This document shows, one piece after another, positions 23,601 to 34,920 of a stretch of DNA of 64,000 nucleotides; within the stretch, counting starts at the first letter, position 1, and every line of letters begins with the position of its first letter. The position numbers and the translations under genes were made by a program. Source of the stretch: Gnetum montanum (Eukaryota > Streptophyta > Gnetopsida > Gnetales > Gnetaceae); the NCBI GenBank assembly GCA_015680685.1, contig MNCI01010775.1:253990-317989 (forward strand), written 5' to 3'. The notes below the pieces were generated by a model, which worked only from the letters and a program-made list of their open reading frames with translations, did not search any database and was not told where the DNA came from.

Positions 23601-23802
23601 TGTAAATCCACATCAACGGCCAATACAGAAGGGAGACCTCATTCTCAAGGCTATCCGTGAGCACATGAAAAAATTCTCAGCAAACTGGGAAGGTCCATAC
23701 ACCATCACAAAAGCCTTTGGGAATGGGGCCTTTAAGTTGGTAGACATGGATGGTAATGAGTTTGCAAATCTGGTAAATCATTCATGTCTCAAACCATACT
23801 AA
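20620..23802 (+). pseudogene. pol: Tat-lineage pol: RT, RNase H, second RNase H, integrase
   Basis: RT starts near 20630 (FFAWSYSDMPILDP), shifts frame once near 20845, then stays in one frame to TAA at 23800-23802. RT has FMDGFSGYNQI, MPFGLKNAGATYQRAM and YVDD. RNase H follows to about 22010. A second, archaeal-type RNase H (22070-22460) keeps FDNAS, NNMAEYEGLLRGL, EDSQLVV and NTVADALA; this dual arrangement marks the Tat lineage. Integrase has an HHCC region (VHEGLCGGH...CDTCQ) and WGLDLIGP. Its second catalytic Asp is Asn (23158) and the Glu is Lys (23266). About ten internal stops include TAG at 21457, 22735 and 23248. No gag or protease lies upstream. Confidence 0.9.
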
Positions 23803-23828
23803 ATCTAAAGCATGAACATGGTAAGCTC

Positions 23829-24091
23829 ATCCGCTATGACATTAAACTAGAAAAGCTTCACCAATGTCTACTATGATGTAAAATTGGCTAAGCTTGTCCA
23901 CTACGATGTAAAACTATCATAGACAGTCTACTACAACATAAAACTAGCACAGATAGTTTTCTATGACTATAAACTGGCATAGACAGTCCACCACAACGTT
24001 AAACTGGCACATACGATCTACTAGGACCTTAAACTAGCACATCTACCATCCACTACGATGAAAAACTAGCACAATGGTCTACCAGGCATGC
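23829..24091 (+). repeat. 30-bp minisatellite downstream of Tat pol
   Basis: About eight imperfect units of close to 30 bp. Each has a GTCCACTAC-like start, then GATGTAAAACTAGCACAGAC-like sequence. The array begins about 25 bp after the pol stop codon. It shares its core with 19880-20215. Confidence 0.75.
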
Positions 24092-25692
24092 TTGCTTCAC
24101 CAAGTCCTTGGAATTCAGGCAACATCATGATACTTCGGCAAGAAATGGATGCTCTGAGTTTAGACTATCTAGTTTGGCAAATTTTCTATGTCCAATGTTG
24201 ACAGGCCCATTGGACTCTCTAGCCTGCCAACCTAGGTGGTTCATCCAGCTGATAGTCTACTTAGAAATGATGTGTGGGGTTGTCAGTGGTGCTCAGGCTA
24301 TGCACAATATTTTGATAAGTTTTCTAGTCAAGAAGTTTGTTATGTGACACTACACTATGTAGTGTAGCAGACTGCATAAGAAAGTTACAAGACGAAGTGC
24401 TATGCTATGCTATGCTATGCAGCATAGCACAACATAGCAAAAACAAGATAGAAAGGCCCAGCTTACTTAGTGATTTCAATTGCACTCAACAAGCACCTTC
24501 GGCCTTTCAAAACTAGTTGCTTCGCTCAACTTCAAGTCCTCTTGCAAAGCCCCTCTTACTAGAAAAGTAGCAAATTAAGCAAAATGCAAGATATGTTGAC
24601 TACTATGCTATGTTACACTACACAGCATAGTACAACATACTGATGATGCAAGAATAATGAAAGGTATCTCAGAATACATGATTAGCAAGTTCGTAAGCTT
24701 CACGTGACAAAGAGCAAAGGCTGCAAATTATCAGCGTGATCTTCAAACAAACATTTGCAACACGAATAGCAGTTAAGGCCATCTGCTATGCTATGCTATA
24801 CTATGTAGCATAGCATAGCATAGCAAACATGAAGAACTAGCCAACACACTTCAAAGGCTTCTAGCACTTACAATTAACTTCAACACAAACTTCTTCTTCG
24901 AGCTGGTGGCTACACTATGCTACGCTACATAGCGTAGCATAGCATAGCAAGTGGCTATGCTACACCAAACACGCTACGCTCCACAGTGTAGCACAGCATA
25001 GCAGGAAGCTACACTACATTGGTGTACTTCACTCCTTATCTGCATCATTAGCACACCTGATCCTAGCACCTCCAGTTTCAAAAGCATGATTGCAGGTGGC
25101 AAGCTCGTCAATCAATCAGCTTTGCATGTCCATGCAGCATGGACATGTCAACACCTTGTGGGTCTAGGACATGTGGCATCCAAACCACATCTTTCGTGTG
25201 CTCCTAGCCTTATAAATACCCCAACAAGCAATGCTCTAATGGTTGGCAAGTTGGAAAATTTGGCAAATTTGGGCAAAAAGATTGTGGCTGGAAAATTTGA
25301 GAAGCATTGGAAATCTTGAGCATTATTAACATTGATGAGTTAACAAAAATCAAACAGTTAGCATTCCTGTTTGGCATTCTATTAGCTCCCTTCTATTACC
25401 TTTGTAACATTTTGCATTGTTAGCTCGTGAATATGCGTTCAAGCATATAGTTGGCTTGCTTTGAATGTCTTTAGTTACTTTTGGGATCTCTATGCTTCCT
25501 AGCATCGTGCAAACGATTGTATCCACCTTGATAAAGTAAAACTGTAATCTTGAAGTGGTGCATTTATTAACTCTAGTTTGCTTCATTCTCTTGCTTATCA
25601 TTGGACTTTACATCATTTTTGTTTCCTCACATATAATAATGAATATTTTATGTTATAAAAATTGTTTTCAAATTACACGTTTGAAAAAGGTT
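24092..25692 (+). repeat. LTR-like region of the Tat element
   Basis: Boundaries are approximate, because no second copy is present in the window. A TATA box (TATAAATACC, from 25211) lies about 1.1 kb in, as expected for U3-R. Five inverted repeats built from GCTATGC/GCATAGC lie between 24390 and 25010. The right end is placed before TGACACCATTTTAG at 25694, which could be a degenerate tRNA-Asp primer site of a following element. It lies directly after pol and the minisatellite, as a 3' LTR should. Confidence 0.5.
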
Positions 25693-25829
25693 TAGTGACA
25701 CCATTTTAGTCCCTGTTTGATTGACCAGACCATTCAGGGTACCCCATTTCCGTTTTATCCAACATGACCCTTAGGCAAATCTGGGGTTAAGATTGTTTGA
25801 TCGACGACCTCTCAGTGTTTCCAGTCACT

Positions 25830-27000
25830 GACATTTCTGGTCACTACAGTTGTTGGCCCACAATGGTAGAACTCTTCAGTGAAAGATATCAAACCTATGC
25901 AAGAGTGTTAGCCTTGAGGAGACAAATCCAAGAATGGAAACATGGACAACATCAACCCTTGTACATGGCCTTAGAAAGATACTATTCATTGTTAAATAAT
26001 TTCCCAGGTCATGGATTCTTCAAGGAAAGGCTAATGTATCACATCATGGATGGGCTTTGTAATGAAATAAGGGAGACCCTAGGGATGTATGCCCCAAGTC
26101 AACTATATGAGCTACAATCCCACCAACTCCAATAGTTTATCAAATGAATAGCAAAAGAAGAAGAAGATATGGCTAAATGGGAGAATATTGAAGGCTCTCA
26201 ATAGGATCAAAATCTTGAATTAGTAAAGGTCCACAACCCTAAAGAGGAGAAATCAATTCACCTTGAGGAGGTGAAACCATTTTTACCTTTGCCAATGCAA
26301 TAATCACTAGATGAAATCGAGGCAAAGATCAATAAGATGATGGAATGGGTACATGAAAAATATGGAGAATATGTTAACAATAGTAGACGTAGAACTATGC
26401 CAAATCAAAAAATAGGATAGGACACCAAGCAACAATCAGAGAAAAGGGTAGAAGATGATAAGAATACGAGCTCAACTACCAATCTTACATATCAATGTAA
26501 CATCTATTTTTACAATCACCCCAAAAGCCAATGCCCAGTTTTTTCACATTTACATGAGCATTGGAAGGAATGTTACATCTAGATTTCGTACAAAAATATT
26601 GGATTCAACAACAATGGCAAGAACCCCAGTCGTGGGGGAAGCCTTAGACAAATTGGCCATACCCTTTGTATGCCCCAATGCTAAATGCTTATTATGTCCA
26701 ACACCCTATTTCTCCAACTGGATCATCATTCTCTACTTTGCCCCATCATTATCATTCTCCTGAATACTATCCACTCATGCCCTCTTTGACAAGGTTACCA
26801 CCTCATGCACCTTACACTTTTTCTCAACAATAATATTCTCATCCTTCACCTCCTTCCACATCACCACCAAGTGTACTAGAAGGGTTTGCACCACAACACC
26901 AACCTAGAAATGCTACTTGTGCTACTCCTATCAACAATAGTGGAGGTACTCAAAAGCACCCTTTCTTTAAGCATGGTCGTAGAAAGAAGTAGCTTGATGC
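25830..27000 (+). pseudogene. gag: gag remnant of Athila-like element C
   Basis: The sequence 25851-26135 encodes WPTMVELFSERYQTYARVLAL and related blocks homologous to A, B1 and B3 gag. It begins abruptly: the N-terminal half is missing and the preceding 25694-25850 is unrelated. After a TAG at 26133 the frame continues with acidic and coiled sequence. A knuckle-like CNIYFYNHPKSQCP lies near 26498-26540, again with Tyr at the second Cys. The sequence CAGTCGTGGGGG at 26627-26638 keeps a Gln codon that is TAG in both B1 and B3. No protease or pol follows. Confidence 0.75.
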
Positions 27001-28139
27001 TGAACCCACTGCATCTTCCAACCTAGTGCAAGTTCAATGCTGTGATGCATCTTTATCCTCAAATACAATTCCTTGTGTTACCTAATTAGGGCCACTGATG
27101 AACACTCCAACAACTAGGAGGCCCAATGAATATAGACATGTAGGAAGACATACTAATCCTTGCATACCATCTTATGGTCACAGGTGCCATAGTGGGTCAA
27201 CTCCTTATCAATTGATCACATCTTATAATCTACCCCACTATGCCTACTATAATTAAGTGTGTTAACCCCATTTTGGGTACATTTCAACCACCACATCAAA
27301 AGACACCCAATGGGTTGGATATAACACAAAGCACCCAAAGTGGTCACACACAAAGAAAAAAAGAAAGATCAAGATAAAAGTGCTGCAAAGCAATTCTGAA
27401 TCACTCCTTCCTTGAACAAAATGCCAAGTGATTATATGCCTTGTTGTCATGGTACTCTTATGTTTGTTCATCATGGGATGAAATAATGCAATGTCACTAA
27501 CCGAAGGAATGGACTTGGTCTTGATTTTGGAGCATCAGGCTAATGACACATTAATCATGCCCAACACTAAAGATTCATTATGCCCTGGGTTAGTTACCTC
27601 ACATCCTAATCTTTGCAATCCCTTCTATGATTCATTTCATCTTGCTATCTAAGAACTTTTGACTTGTGTCTTGTGTGGCATAGAATTCATACCTCATCGT
27701 GGTGGTATTTAACATGTGTTTCTTTTGTTGCATCAATGTAGATTACATTTAACACTTCTAGTGCCTACAGACATTTTAAGGTGTGGTTACGCAAGGACAT
27801 TATAGGTTGAAACCTACTTTGGGGAGGAGCCACTTGCATGACTTTTGTAATTTGTGCTCTTTGCACATCATGACATCATTTTATACCCTTCGAGTATTTC
27901 ATTGTCAAATCTATTCTTTCACTTATAACCCTTCCGGTTCAAACATTCCTATGTACCAAACATGTCCTTTTTCTTCATTGAACTTATGAATTTCAATGTC
28001 AGATCCTACATCTTTATAATTTTTGTGCACTTAGGACTGTTCAATCTTACCCAAGACTCTTCACATTCACCTCAAATCCTTCAATTTTTGTCTTGGAATT
28101 TCAGAAATTCATCAATTTTTCTAAGTACCCTATTCTAAA
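27001..28139. other. 3' non-coding part of element C
   Basis: No domain is recognisable. Its position between gag and a GATATC-bearing LTR fragment suggests the 3' non-coding region of element C, with pol absent as in B1. Small ORFs here are not supported. Confidence 0.4.
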
Positions 28140-28420
28140 TAGGTTGCGATATCGGGTCGAACGTAATATCGGGGCCACACTATCGGGTACACGATATCAC
28201 ATCTACAAAAAGTATATATATGGATCCCCTACACATGTCAACATCATTTTCAACTGTTCATGTGGGGGGCATTTTTCAAATTTTCTTCCATGAATTGCAA
28301 CTTGCACACCTCTTATTCAAACAACCATAACTCACTCACTAGCACTTCGAATATCATTCCGATTGAACCTACCTAAACCTAAAGTGTTCAGCTTAGTCGT
28401 GGGGGAAGGGTACACTTCAA
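28140..28420 (+). repeat. LTR fragment of element C
   Basis: Four GATATC-like units (GCGATATCGGG, GTAATATCGGG, ACTATCGGG, ACGATATCAC) lie at 28146-28200, followed by a TATATATA stretch near 28212, the order seen in other family LTR starts. Homology then fades. A polypurine-like TAGTCGTGGGGG sits at 28394-28405, so boundaries may be rearranged. Confidence 0.5.
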
Positions 28421-28863
28421 ATTGTGCATAAAGTTTTTGAAATTCATCATCACCTGAAGGATACTATAAAGGGTAATTAGTTATAAAAATGATAAATATG
28501 TTGCCAAAAATAGTCTTATGTCTTCACTTATGCTGGGAAATTAAATTTTGAAGCCACCTAATCAAATTGGGGCCCGATATTAAAAATTTTAGAGGATATT
28601 TTTAGAAAAACTCCTAACTCTAAATCACATGGAATAAGAAACTAATTCATTAAGCCAAGAAGTAAGGTATAACTCAACTTTTGAAAGCAAGATTACTAAT
28701 GATTGGCCCTATGTGATTGCAAATGGCCCCTAAATGTGCATAATAAGGACCCTCTTAAGGTGTGTCCAAGCTACTAAGGAGAGGTAGAAGCTAGGCATCT
28801 CCTGAGGAATGAGCAAAGTAGGAAGTGCAATTATTTAGCATCCATCAAGAGCCTCCTACTACT

Positions 28864-31460
28864 ATGCAATTCGGATAGGTGCAAGGAGGAGCTGCTTCGA
28901 TGCCTGAACAGGGACAACACCTCATGTTGTCCCTAGAATGTGTTCAGGACATCCATGAAAGATCCACATCAGCAGCAGTGATCATGGAATTGAACTTTGA
29001 ACCTTTCATAGAGTTCACTCCTAATGCCATTAGGGGCCAACTCAAAGGGTCCCCATTATGTCCTATACTCTCTGAAAGTGGTGCCTGGTACTTAGGAGAA
29101 ATGTACCAATTTTGGTACAATAATGAAGAGGGCATCATAGTTGACATTGGTGATGTGTCTATCAATTTTTCCACCAAGGCCATTTTAGAAGTGTTAAACC
29201 ATCCAAATATAGGGACAAAAGTTTCTCACTTGCCCACTCGCTTCGATGCTGATGCATGATGGATTTGGTAGAAAAGGGTGTATGGTAAGGAGGGAAAGAC
29301 ATATGGAGTGTTGATGTTGGAAGAAAGGATATACTTCAAGATTTGTACTTATCACATCTTTCCCACAAGAGGATTGAATCCAATTTCAATGTATGTAGCA
29401 AGAGGAAGTACAATATTGATGGGCAAGGCTAATGATAATCTTTCTCATCTATATATCATGGAGATCTTGAGGTAGTTTGAAGAATGCAAGACAAGAAAGT
29501 TTACATTACCCTTCTCTTATCTCATTAGAAAGCTGTGAAAGCATGTTAGAATCCTAGGATACACCAATGACATCCCCATAAGAGCCCAAAATGCTTCGTT
29601 CACTAAATTACTAAAGCCACTAGCCCCAAGAAAAAGTTCTAGTAAGACACTAGAGTGAGAGCAAGAACAGATGGTGGGGCCCACTGCAACTCAAACTATA
29701 AGGCCTAGCCAACTCCTAAGCACAAGGCCTAGTTAACAACAAGAAGCAGGGCCTAGCATGAGCCAGCGAGACCAACCGCCACCACCACAGCAAGATTATC
29801 GACCATCGATGAATCATCTCAGAGACATCATAGAGATGGTCACTTGAGGAAGTCATGATGATGCTAATATCTTTTGTGTTATCGATGATACCATATGGCC
29901 TACAGTTTCTATAGATCATGCATGGGGAAAAGTATCCATCCAAATAGGAGGAGAGGAGACTGATTGATCACAATAGATTTCAAGGAACACTGCATCTTTC
30001 TAGGTGCAATTGGAAATAGGTGAAGGGGCCATAGTGGTGGTCATGTAGCACCAAGATGTAGCAAGAGCCATAGAAGTGGTTATGGATTACATCAAAGAAT
30101 CTTTCAATGTTCCTGTTATGCCACCAATAGATTTCATAGAAGCACATGATGCTCAAACTCTATCTGGTCTCTTAATGACTTCTACAAAGCATGAGGATGT
30201 CCTCGATCAATTACTACAAATAGAAAAAGTAATGACATCCTTGTTTGACATCCCACAAGATGTCATAGCAGTGCAATCAGACCTCATCTCCACCAAAGGA
30301 AAGCTGGTCATGGCATAGATCAGGGTTGAGTATGAGGAGGCAGAGTTGGAAAGACTCCAAGAAAGGCTTGTTACACTACAAATTGCATAGTGGGATCCAT
30401 GTCAATTCATATCTGTAGACCAACTAGACACTTTCAGGATGGAGAAACTCAATAAACTATTGGTGGATAATAAAAAAGTGGTGGAGGAAAAGGAGAAGGC
30501 CAATTGGGATGCTTCCAAGGCATAAGCACAAACATACGCACATGCCAAAGCACTTAAGGCCTTGCAAGAAGAGAATAAACAACTCACCACTGACAATCTT
30601 TGGTTGACCACTATGGAGAAACAAAAGAATGTTCTCAAAGAAAACTTTTAGTAGTTACGAGAGTAGTTGATTAGGATCAACCAAGACATGAATCACTTGG
30701 CCAGAGAAAATCAAACCCTCTTAATGGAGAAGGTACGTGTGATCAGTTAGAAGATGACCATTAAAATAAGCATGTGGTAGAATGAGGCCAAGAGACATGA
30801 AAAATTAAAAGAGCACTTTAGAGACCAGGTGTGTATGTACAAAAAATTCATTGAGAAAGAGATCCATATGGCCAAGGCTCACATTAACACTTTTAGTGCT
30901 CAACACATTGATTGGTGCGCCATATTGGACACATATGCATTCATCCACTAAGTAGATCTTAAAATCCAAAACTTGTAGATCCAAGATCTTACAAAGTACA
31001 TGGAGTTGAAAAACTTGTGGTATCCCAATCTAGCCATGTTAACAACAAGACGCCTAAGAATAGAACTGAAGAAACAAATAGCTACCACCTATGCCAAATA
31101 TGAAACAGAATTTGCAGAGCACAAGAAAACATTGCAAAATCTAGAAGTCACAAATTTTGAACTAGAGGTGGTCAAGGCTAGCTACTAGGGGTAGAAAGAT
31201 TTCATGGCAAACTTGGCTCGACAGCTTACAAATTTTCAAGAGTACAAAGATAAAGCTAAAGCCTATGAGGAGGAACGATGACTATTTCTGGATCAAATAA
31301 AATTAGATGTTTCTACAACTATCATGTTCATGGAAAGTGCCAACTTCATCAAACATTGGAGCATTAGCATGGATGACACAAGATCCCCAAACTAAAGAGG
31401 AAAAGCTCCAGGCACTCCTTCAGAGCCACCAAATTTGAAAACCTAGAGCACGAGACAAGG
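28864..31460 (+). pseudogene. Long coiled-coil extra ORF of retroelement type
   Basis: One frame runs from ATG 28864 for roughly 860 codons. I read about 28 in-frame stops and no frameshift. The N-terminal part (to about 29640) has a globular pattern, with MYQFWYNNEEG, ISTK-like and MYVARGSTILMGKANDNL blocks, resembling putative plant transposon proteins that ride in Tat and Athila elements. The middle is proline/glutamine-rich (29690-29830). From about 30320 to 31300 it is a coiled coil rich in Glu, Lys and Leu. The layout is like the minus-strand gene at 14971-19600, but without introns. No retroviral motif is present. The function is unknown. It may belong to element C or to another decayed element. 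Confidence 0.6.
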
Positions 31461-33815
31461 GTAAGTGACCCATGGAGGAGCCACTAACACCTAGAACCAC
31501 ATGAGTTCCAACAAAATTTTGCAATTTTGTAATTTTTTGTAATTTTATGTTCATGTCAAAATTTTTTTATATTCAATTCCCCACTGTAGCATGAATAGAT
31601 CCCTAGTCAGTCAATAATCCCATACCTATCCACTGTGTAACTCAAGGGCTTGTAATCAATAAAGCATGACCTAGATACATTATTCTACATCAATAAAGCT
31701 TTTTTTTATTTCCTTCTATATTTTTCTTATTAAATTCTTTATGCGTAATGTTGAATGTTACATATATTTGACATTACCATGACATCTAAGAATGGGATGT
31801 CATAATTAGTATGAGAGCAAACCATATTTCAAGGGTTAGGAAGAATCCAGTGTTGACTATAATCTAATAAAAACTCATAAGCTGACATCAATGAAGAATC
31901 ATGATCTATTACCAAAGGCACATCATGTCCAAGACAAGCCATGCTATCAAGAATATGTTATACCAATAATTTCCATGGATATGTATGTCAAGAGTCTTGA
32001 TCACACATTAACAACATATATCAACTATAAGAAACTCTTATAAGACAAGAGTACATTAGCCTAGCTAACTTTAACCATATTGTACTATTATTATAATTTT
32101 GCAAAATTGACTAAGTTTACCTATATGCTCATTCTATGAGGCTAGTAACCATAGCCTAAGTCATTTAGGACATTTTCTTACTATGGACCTAATTTTTCCT
32201 AAACACTTGAAGCTTGGTAACTTAGTATTACCTAACCTTATAAAGGGTCATACATTATAGAGTTTAAAGAACTTAACCTAGCCATAAGATTTATATCATC
32301 AGTACTTACATTTTATAGGCATGATACTAGAGGATAGGTTTGTGCTAGATTGATGCCAAATTTGTAAAAGAATATGTTAAATTATAGACCCAAACTTAAT
32401 TTATCATTTGTAATTGAACTTAAGTTACATAGAAATTCTCTTGTCACCTAGATGTTAGCATATTGATATCTAATTTAGTAAAATAAGCTATTTTATTCTT
32501 TCAAAATCATAGAAATTTAACCTATTTTTTGAACTCTAAAATCATGTCCCACACATAGTACTTGTCAAGATGATTGTAATTGTATAAATTTTATCCTCGT
32601 CAAACTTATGATTTAGAAGATATCAACATTAGAAGTTTCTCATTATGTGTATCTTAATAAAATAATAAATAGAAAGTAAATAAATTTAAAAATACATCAA
32701 GTCAAAATTTTAGGGCTACAAATCACACCCAAGACTTCACCTTGTCAAGCCAAGGACTTAAGCATCTTTCTATTAGCGACTAGGTTAAGTTTCCTAGTTG
32801 TGTAAATAAGAGAGAATAATTTAGTCTATTTTAATAATAAAAATTAAAAAAATTTATAAATTTTAATTTCATTTTAATAATAAAATTTTTAAGGAGTTAG
32901 AGTTGAATACAAGGCATATGAAATCAAAATTCTCAAGGTTCATTAAACTAACCACTTAAGCCAAGTCTTAGCTTGTATCAAATTAAGAGGTTAAATTTTT
33001 ATATATAGATTTAAATTTTCAATTTAAATTTTACAACAATATTATTATTAACTTTAAGTAGCCATGCTAACTTTCCTAAGGCTACAGGGCCCTTATAAGG
33101 GTTGCGCAAGCTAGTAGAGGGTAGCGAAACCTCTTGTAGGGCTATGTAGGCCTACAAGGGCTTGCAAAATCCCTTATGAAACTCCAAGAAAGGCCATGTA
33201 ACTCACAAGAAGTGTTTTTGACTTCAGCTAATTACATAGGTCATCATTCTTTCTTGTTGTTGCCTTACCACCTTCCATGATTTTTTTTCACCATTACACA
33301 TCTCCTATCTATCCTTCACTCTATCCTCTATCTACCCTTCACCTTATCTACCATCATTATTTCCATGATTCCTACCACCATGTATGCTACCTTGCACCTT
33401 GTGAGTCTACCCAAAAAGTAGTGTTTTGTAGATACCAAGAAAAATATTTCTTTGAACCTCCATGGATTTCATGGTCTCAAGGAAAAGTCTGTCAATTAAT
33501 AAAAAATTTAAAAACTTCATTAATTAATGAACAAATTTAATTCTCAAATTTGATGGATAGATAGGCAAATTCAAATATTTTCACATGGTCAAAAATTACC
33601 AAATAGTTAATTTAAAGATATGGTATCCATAGAAATAAAAATTCTATAATTAAGCATGCAAGTGCTAGAGTAGTACTAGGATGTGTGATCTTTTGGAAGT
33701 CTTGAAAAATGTGCAATTTTTGCAAGATTCAAACAACCATATCTTTTAATCTTAAAGGTTTTTTTTAGTGAATAAAGAGTCATTTCCAATAGATCTTGAC
33801 CTTATGAATGTATGG
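31461..33815. other. Unassigned AT-rich sequence
   Basis: About 2.3 kb of AT-rich DNA with no convincing coding sequence. A short ORF at 33277-33540 has biased composition and no recognisable domain. A segment near 33060-33200 has repeated CTACAAGGGC-like words and may be an LTR relic. I see nothing more. Confidence 0.3.
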
Positions 33816-33820
33816 TGGAT
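33816..33820. repeat. Left target-site duplication of the copia-type element (TGGAT)
   Basis: TGGAT abuts the LTR at 33821 and recurs at 39301-39305 just outside the other LTR. Confidence 0.7.
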
Positions 33821-34905
33821 TAAGAACTTAGAAGGAAGGTTGAATAAGTTCCCCAATTGAAACTAAACCTATCACATAAAAACACCAAATTTTATGTGGT
33901 TTCCTAACTTGGGTACTTCCACACTTAAGGGGTAGAATCTATGCATACCTTTAGACATTGTTTCTCAATAAAATGTGGTTTGAAGAGCACCACACCTTGT
34001 ATAAGCTCTAATCTCTACACCAAAGTGTTTCTTCACTATGAAACCACTCAATCCCCCATGTCCCAATAAGCTTACAATGTGGTTTTAAGAATCGCACAAC
34101 CTTTACAAAACTGAGCTTCGATTTAAAGTGTTTTGACACTACAAAATCATTTAACCTCACAAGGTCACAACAAGCTCAATGTAGATGCCTTCTTGCAATA
34201 ATTACATCAACCCCACAAGGCTACAAGAAAAATAAAAAAGCATAAAGAAAGAATGTAATTAAATTTACAAGTCCTTGATGTTCAAGCTCAATATAACATA
34301 CAACCAACAAAATGATGTTCCAATGAAGAAAAAGAATATAATAGCATAGATAAAGCAATGATTGATTTGATGTGAATATTACTTACACAATTTCCAATAA
34401 TTTTGTATTTTCTTATAGCCTTGGAGTTTCCAAAAACTGCCCAAAATTTGTGCAACAACTACCTAATGGCTAGTGTAGATGTTTTCTTCAAAGTTGGGAC
34501 ATCTACCTAAGATTGGCCTCAATATAAGAGAGATGTCTCACAAGAAAATGGAATTTCTTCTATGGGACATCTCTATGGAGACATTTACTTTGAGATAGAG
34601 ACATCTAATATTTCTAGGAGACGTCTGCTCATCTTCTAGACTCTATCTTCTGAGGCTTTTTCTCATCAATTTTCCTTCTTGATAGTCCTTGAAGAATCTT
34701 CCTTTGATATGTAGCATTTTTTTTCATTCATGCTCTCATCCTAGCCCATGTAGTATTCACTTTAACTTCTCATTGTAGATCTTATTTCCTTGAGTTCTCA
34801 CATCCCATATGAAGTTCTTTTTCATGTCCTACAAACACATTATCCACAACAAACATTCTATGTTCTCCATTTTTCTTAAGGTTTTGACATACCAAAAGGT
34901 CAATA
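33821..34905 (-). repeat. 3' LTR of the copia-type element
   Basis: In element orientation it starts TATTGACC (TGTTGACC in the other LTR) and ends near TTCTTA. It aligns along its length with 38220-39300. A TATA-like GGCTATAAGAAAATAC lies on the minus strand near 34405-34420. Several AGACATCT/AGATGTCT and TGTCTC/GAGACA words cluster at 34490-34640, upstream of that TATA. Confidence 0.8.
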
Positions 34906-34906
34906 A

Positions 34907-34920
34907 TATCCCCCTTTTGG
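34907..34920 (-). other. Polypurine tract of the copia-type element
   Basis: On the minus strand CCAAAAGGGGGATA lies immediately before the 3' LTR. This is a classic plus-strand primer for LTR elements and supports the orientation. Confidence 0.75.

Noticed and set aside
28864-31460. TAG and TAA reading as Gln, as in ciliate-type genetic codes
   Set aside because: Sister copies have CAG or CAA at several of the same sites, the elements are plant LTR retrotransposons, pol in Tat ends at an ordinary TAA, and other G-to-A changes accompany the stops. Decay explains it without a changed code.
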